Shown here: one piece after another, positions 27,301 through 32,848 of the stretch | Layout: every line of letters starts with the position of its first letter | Numbering within the stretch: the first letter of the stretch is position 1 | Assembly: GCA_030765055.1 (NCBI GenBank) | Contig: CM060958.1 | Span: 2,043,063-2,107,062 of the forward strand | DNA length: 64,000 bases | Direction: 5' to 3' | Source: Mantis religiosa | Lineage: Eukaryota; Arthropoda; Insecta; Mantodea; Mantidae | Position numbers and translations under genes: made by a program | Notes under the pieces: model-generated | Seen by the model: the letters and a program-made list of their open reading frames with translations, nothing else | Database searches by the model: none | What the model was told of the DNA's origin: nothing

Positions 27301-30300
27301 TGGAGCACTTCCACAAGTACCTGTACGGTCAGCCATTCCACCTGAGGACTGAACATTCTGCCCTAACCTGGCTATTGAGCTTTAAGAACCTGGAAGGCCA
27401 GACAGCACGTTGGGTCCAGAGGCTGCAGGAGTACGACTTCACCTCGGAACATCGTAGAGGGAAGAGCCACGGTAACGCAGATGCCAGGTCCCGAACACCC
27501 TGTCCAGAAGAGTGCGGCCAGTGCACAAGAGTGGAAGAGAAGGAGCGTGCCGCAGCAGTCCGAGTAGTTGTGGCAGTGCCTGCGGACGGCTGGGATAGCG
27601 CAGTTCTGAGGAGGGAGCAGCTGGCGGACGCAGACTTGGGGCCACTCTTGAGGGAAGTGGAGGTAGAGACGAGACCAACCTGGGAGGACATCGCACCGAG
27701 GAGCGCCACCTACAAGTCGTACTGGGCCCAATGGGACTCGTTGAAGACCAGAGATGGCGTGCTGTTCCGGGTATGGGAGTCACCCAATGGGAAGATGCAG
27801 AGAGAACAGTCGGTACTTCCCAGGAGTAAGGTCCCGGAAGTCTTGGAGGAAGTGCACGCCGGTACTGTGGAAGGACACCTGGGAGCGAACCGAACGATTG
27901 ACAAACTACGGCAGCGCTACTACTGGCTGAGACTCCGATCAGATGCTGAGAGATAGTGCCGTCAGTGTCACATGTGCGCAGCGAGTTGTGGCCCCCAGAC
28001 TAGGAGCCGGGGTCGCATGCAGCAGTACAACGTCGGAGCGCCATTCGAACGGATCGCCTTTGACATTGCGGGACCGTTTCCAGTTTCCGACCGAGGCAAC
28101 AAGTACCTAGTGGTGGTCGTGGACTACTTCACCAAGTGGCCGGAGGTGTATGCCATCCCAAACCAAGAGGCAAAGACAATCACAGACTGCCTCGTGGAGC
28201 AAGTGTTCTGTCGATTTGGGGTGCCGTTAGAGCTACACAGTGTCCAGGGTACCAACTTTGAGTCCAACCTAATGAAGGAGGCACTACAAAGGCTTGGGGT
28301 GAACAAGACCCGCACGACGCCTCTACATCCCCAGTCGGATGGCATGGTCGAGAGGTACATCAAGACCTTAGAGGAACACTTGAGGTCGTGGCCAGCCATC
28401 AGCGAGACTGGGACGTCAAGGTGCCACTGTTTTTGCTGGCCTACCGCTCATCAACACACGACACCACGGGGATCACGCCAGCCATCTTAATGTTCGGCCG
28501 AGAGTTACGCCTCCCTTGTGACCTGGCTTTTGGTAGCCCTCCGGGAGTGAAACAGCCAGCGACCGAGTATGTGGAGAACCTGGTGGACCACCTCCACGAC
28601 ATGCACGAGATGGCTCACCAGAACATCCAGAAGGCGAGCGACCGCATGGAAACCCGATACGACAGGCAAGCCAACAGCCAAGGGTTACAGCAAGGTGACC
28701 TGGTATGGTTGTACCGCCCGACCCGGACCAAAGGACGCTGCCCGAAGCTTCAGCAGCCATGGCAAGGACCGTACTGGGTGGTGAAGAGGATTAACGACGT
28801 GGTCTACTGCATCCAGAAGGTTCCCCAAGGGAAGATTTAGGTGGTACACCTGGATCGCCTGGCACACTAGGATGGTGCTGTTCGGGACGACCAGCTTTGA
28901 GGAGGGAGCAGTGTCACCCGAATGTCGGAACTCCATATAGAACCGACCGGCAGCAGCAGGAGACGGTAGGCGTTCGCCACGCCCAGTCATTTGTCTTATA
29001 GCGGTAACGAGGGTTGGCTGGAAAAACATCACTGTGTCGTCTCTTTTCGCTCCACCTGAGTTCTCGAACTTACGGGATATTTCATCTAATCCAGAACGTT
29101 CTAGATCGGCCAGCTGACCGTATATAAGCAACACGTCGGGCTGGAGGAAAGTCAGTGCTTGGCATGCAGCGAAGTAGCGCAGTGTTAGTGAACGAGAAGA
29201 CTGTGTGCGTGCAATGGAAGAATTTACGTAATTGTGAGCGTACAGTGGAACTGCAACGGACGAACTGGTGAATTGTAATTGTGTGCATTACGTAATTCTG
29301 TGTAATCGGCAATTGTTCAACTGTAAGTCGGTGGAAATAAAGAACATTGTTGAGTTTGTGTAATTGGACTTTTCATTTCACGAACCCACAAAGTCACAAT
29401 ATAGAAATTTTAAAGCAAGTGGTATTAGCAAAAGGATGTGTGAAAGTGTGAGGTGAGAGAGAGGAAGTGAGGCAATGTTTGAGAGAGTCTGGAGGAAAGT
29501 AAACAGAGAGAATGTAACATAGTCGTGAAGAGAGATGGGTCTAACAATTTCAATTATGTTTGAAATATTTTCAAGATAAATAATTGTGTATCTCCAATTT
29601 TCTTGGTAGTCTTCAGAAGTGCTCTTCATTCTGAATGAATTTTGTATAAATGATAAACTGTAAGAGATAGATAAAATATTACTACACAACAGATGTATGT
29701 TGCTAATGCTCTAGAGTCAACAACGTAGTTCTTGTAAAACACACAGTTTATATCAAATAATTTTTGTGTCGGCTTAACCATTCCCAAGCTATTCCTTATT
29801 ATTTGTTTATATTTTCCAATACTTATACTTTTCTCAAGTGGCTGTATCAAACACAGAAATAAAGACAGCTCTTTTTGCAAATGACATGATCATGTGGACA
29901 TCTTCCCCACAAATAGAGAAATCCAAAACTTCAATGGAAAAGGCTCTGATACTATTGGAAAAGTGGACTGACAACAATTTGATGAAAATAAATACTGACA
30001 AAACAACATTCCAAACATTTAGCTTAAAAAAGAAAATCCCTAAACTAAATCAGCAGTTCAAGAAAACAAACCTGAAACAAACATATGAAACAAAATATTA
30101 GGAATAATTTTTTATTCAAAATCATCTTGGAGACATCATATTGAAGCAGTAGTTAACAAATCAACAAAAACATTTTCAATTTTGAAAACATTATTTGGAG
30201 TCAAGTGGGGCAGTAATCGGGAAACACTGAACAACACATACAAAACATTCATCAAGCCAATACTTCTTTATAATGCAGAGGTAATGATTACAGCAAACAG

Positions 30301-32774
30301 TTCTAAAATAAATCACCTCGAAGTATGCCAAAATCAGGCCCTGCGACTAATAACCGGTGCAGCAAAATCAAATCCAATCACCGCAATGCAAGCCTTAACT
30401 CGGAACTATCCAATATATCTAACTTTAGAGGAGCAGGCACTAATACAACATGAAAAAATGTTGCGGTTAAAAACAACAAAATGGGAGAAAAGATTACTAC
30501 AACCAATCAACATGAAAAAACAAACAAGTTTCCTACACAAAGTTACTGAATTAAAAACAGATCTGAATCTTCCTAATTCTAAAGAAAACATTTTAATCAA
30601 AGAAAACCCACTTACTTTTGAACCAATTAATATTCAATTAGATCTAGAACAAATAGTTACAAAATCTGAAACTTCCAAACCTGTACTAAAAGCACTAGCA
30701 TTAGAAACTGTGAACAATAGATACCCACCTGAAGAATGGTTACATATCTACACAGATGGATCTAACTTGGACAACACTCAGGAGCAGGAATTAAGTGTGC
30801 ACTGTTCTCATTCTATCAACCAGCAGTATACCACACAACAAATTTTGATGCAGAAGTAACGGCTATTCATATTTCACTCCAACACCTTCTATACAGAATA
30901 GATAAATTCAAAAATGCTGTCATACTTTCTGATTCTAAAGCAGCATTATGTGCAATAAGTTCATATAAAATGAGGTCAATCCAAATTAAATAATGTCACA
31001 AAATGATCCAACAACTTCAAAAACTACAGAAAAGAATTATATTACAGTGGATACCTGCACATTGTGGAATTGCTGGAAATGAATCAGCTGATTCACAGAA
31101 CAAAAGTAAAAACTTACCCTTTACATCCATAAAAAGATTAATCAAAAGCAAATATAAAAACAAACAAAACCAATCAATATCTAACAAAACCAAAGATAAA
31201 AAATGGAATATTTTAATTAAAAATCCAGAAATTATTCCAGAAATTATTCCAGAAATCCCACGTAAAGCTGCAGTAGCAAATTTTAGCTTACTTACAGAAC
31301 ATGATTATTTGGCCAAACACTTAAACAGAATAAGAATTCATACAAGTCCAAATTGTCCTCTGTGCAACAAAGAAGAGGAAATGACTGAAGAACATCTTTT
31401 AACCTGTGAAGCCCTACCTGCCGGACCCACTACTCAGAAATATTGGAGAGCAAGAGAGCTAATGGCTTCATTGCCAAAGTCTAGCATTTGACAACAAAGA
31501 AGAGGAAATGACTGAAGAACATCTTTTAACCTGTGAAGCCCTACCTGCCGGACCCACTACACAGAAATATTGGAGAGCAAGAGAGCTAATGGCTTCATTG
31601 CCAAAGCCTAGCATTTGACAACAAAGAAGAGGAAATGACTGAAGAACATATTTTAATCTGTAAAGCCCTACCTGCTGGACCCACTACACAGAAATATTGG
31701 AGAGCAAGAGAGCTAATGGCTTCATTGCCAAAGCCTAGCATTTGACAACAAAGAAGAGGAAATGACTGAAGAACATATTTTAATCTGTAAAGCCCTACCT
31801 GCCGGACCCACTACACAGAAATATTGGACAGCAAGAGATCTAATGGCTTCATTGCCAAAGCCTAGCATTTGAAAACAACAACAATAACAACAACTTTTCT
31901 CAAGTCATTATTCATATGTACATACAAAGACATGCCAAAACATTTGACTATCACTTAAAGTCTACTGTATTCCGTTGTAACTACAATAAGATAATGTTTA
32001 TCTTGAAGTAGATAGAGCAATAAGAGTAGAGAAAGTCATGTGAGTGTAACATCATTGTAAGTTTGACTTCATTATCACTTCAGCAACCTTGAATGTACAA
32101 TCCAATGTGTAATAAAGCAGAATAACAATGTTACAGGTGGAACTGGTGTCGAGGACAGCAAGTTCCCAGGCTGAACACAGTGAGGTGCTTGTACTAGACA
32201 CACGCAAGAGTCTGACAGCAGTCAGTAGTCCACTGTTGTCTGTGCTAGTGAGTCATCCTGGTGACGAGCGTCGAGAGTTCCTAACAGGCTCTATAGCAGC
32301 CCTCCTGTTGTTCCTTCTTGTGGTGGCAGCATTGGGCTGGCGATGTCGGTCTAGATCCCAGCCCCCTTGTCATGAGAAACTAGGTAAGTACACTCAATTT
32401 TACTTCTTTTTACTGCATCTTTCCTTTTGTTTTTTTTTATCTTCCTTTGGGTCTTGTGTTGTAGAATTTCCCATTTAACATTTTTTGCCTTCAGACTTTT
32501 GACAAATCACGACTGTCTGGCAAGTCATCTCTACAGAATAGGTATCTCAGCTTCACCAATATGTGTCCTGTGTAACAATCCAGAAGAAATGAATGAAGAC
32601 CACTTGAAGACCTGCGAAGCATTAAGATCAGAAGAAACTACAGTTCAGAAGTATGGGAAAGCACGAATGCTAATGGCTTCATTGCCAGATGCAAGGCATT
32701 AGAAAACAACAACATTTTTTAGGGGATTCATTTGTCTTTCATTCTTTAAACATGTCTCACCCATCTTAGCCATT

Positions 32775-32848
<74 letters not shown>

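Larger units (their letters stand above)
23508..29398 (+). mobile_element. Complete Ty3/gypsy LTR retrotransposon, degenerate, TSD ATAT
   Basis: LTRs lie at 23508-23998 and 28912-29398, with ATAT at 23504-23507 and 29399-29402. A primer-binding site lies at 24000 and a purine-rich tract (GAGGAGGGAGCAG) directly before the 3' LTR. Domain order is gag, CCHC knuckle, protease, RT, RNase H, integrase, which defines Ty3/gypsy. No envelope gene is present. The coding part is clearly GC-richer than its AT-rich surroundings. Several frameshifts and stops make it inactive. It sits in a Kal1 intron. Confidence 0.93.
29840..31892 (+). mobile_element. 5'-truncated non-LTR retrotransposon LINE B, 13-bp TSD
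   Basis: ACTTTTCTCAAGT occurs at 29827-29839 and 31893-31905, a perfect 13-bp target duplication within a D1 copy. The element carries the end of the RT domain, RNase H and a Cys/His end, then four tandem copies of its 3' end and an (AAC)n-rich tail. 5' truncation and TSD are the signature of target-primed reverse transcription. Confidence 0.88.

Noticed and set aside
28912..29398. Gypsy element as an infectious retrovirus with an env gene
   Set aside because: Integrase is followed within about 70 bp by the polypurine tract and 3' LTR, so there is no room for env.
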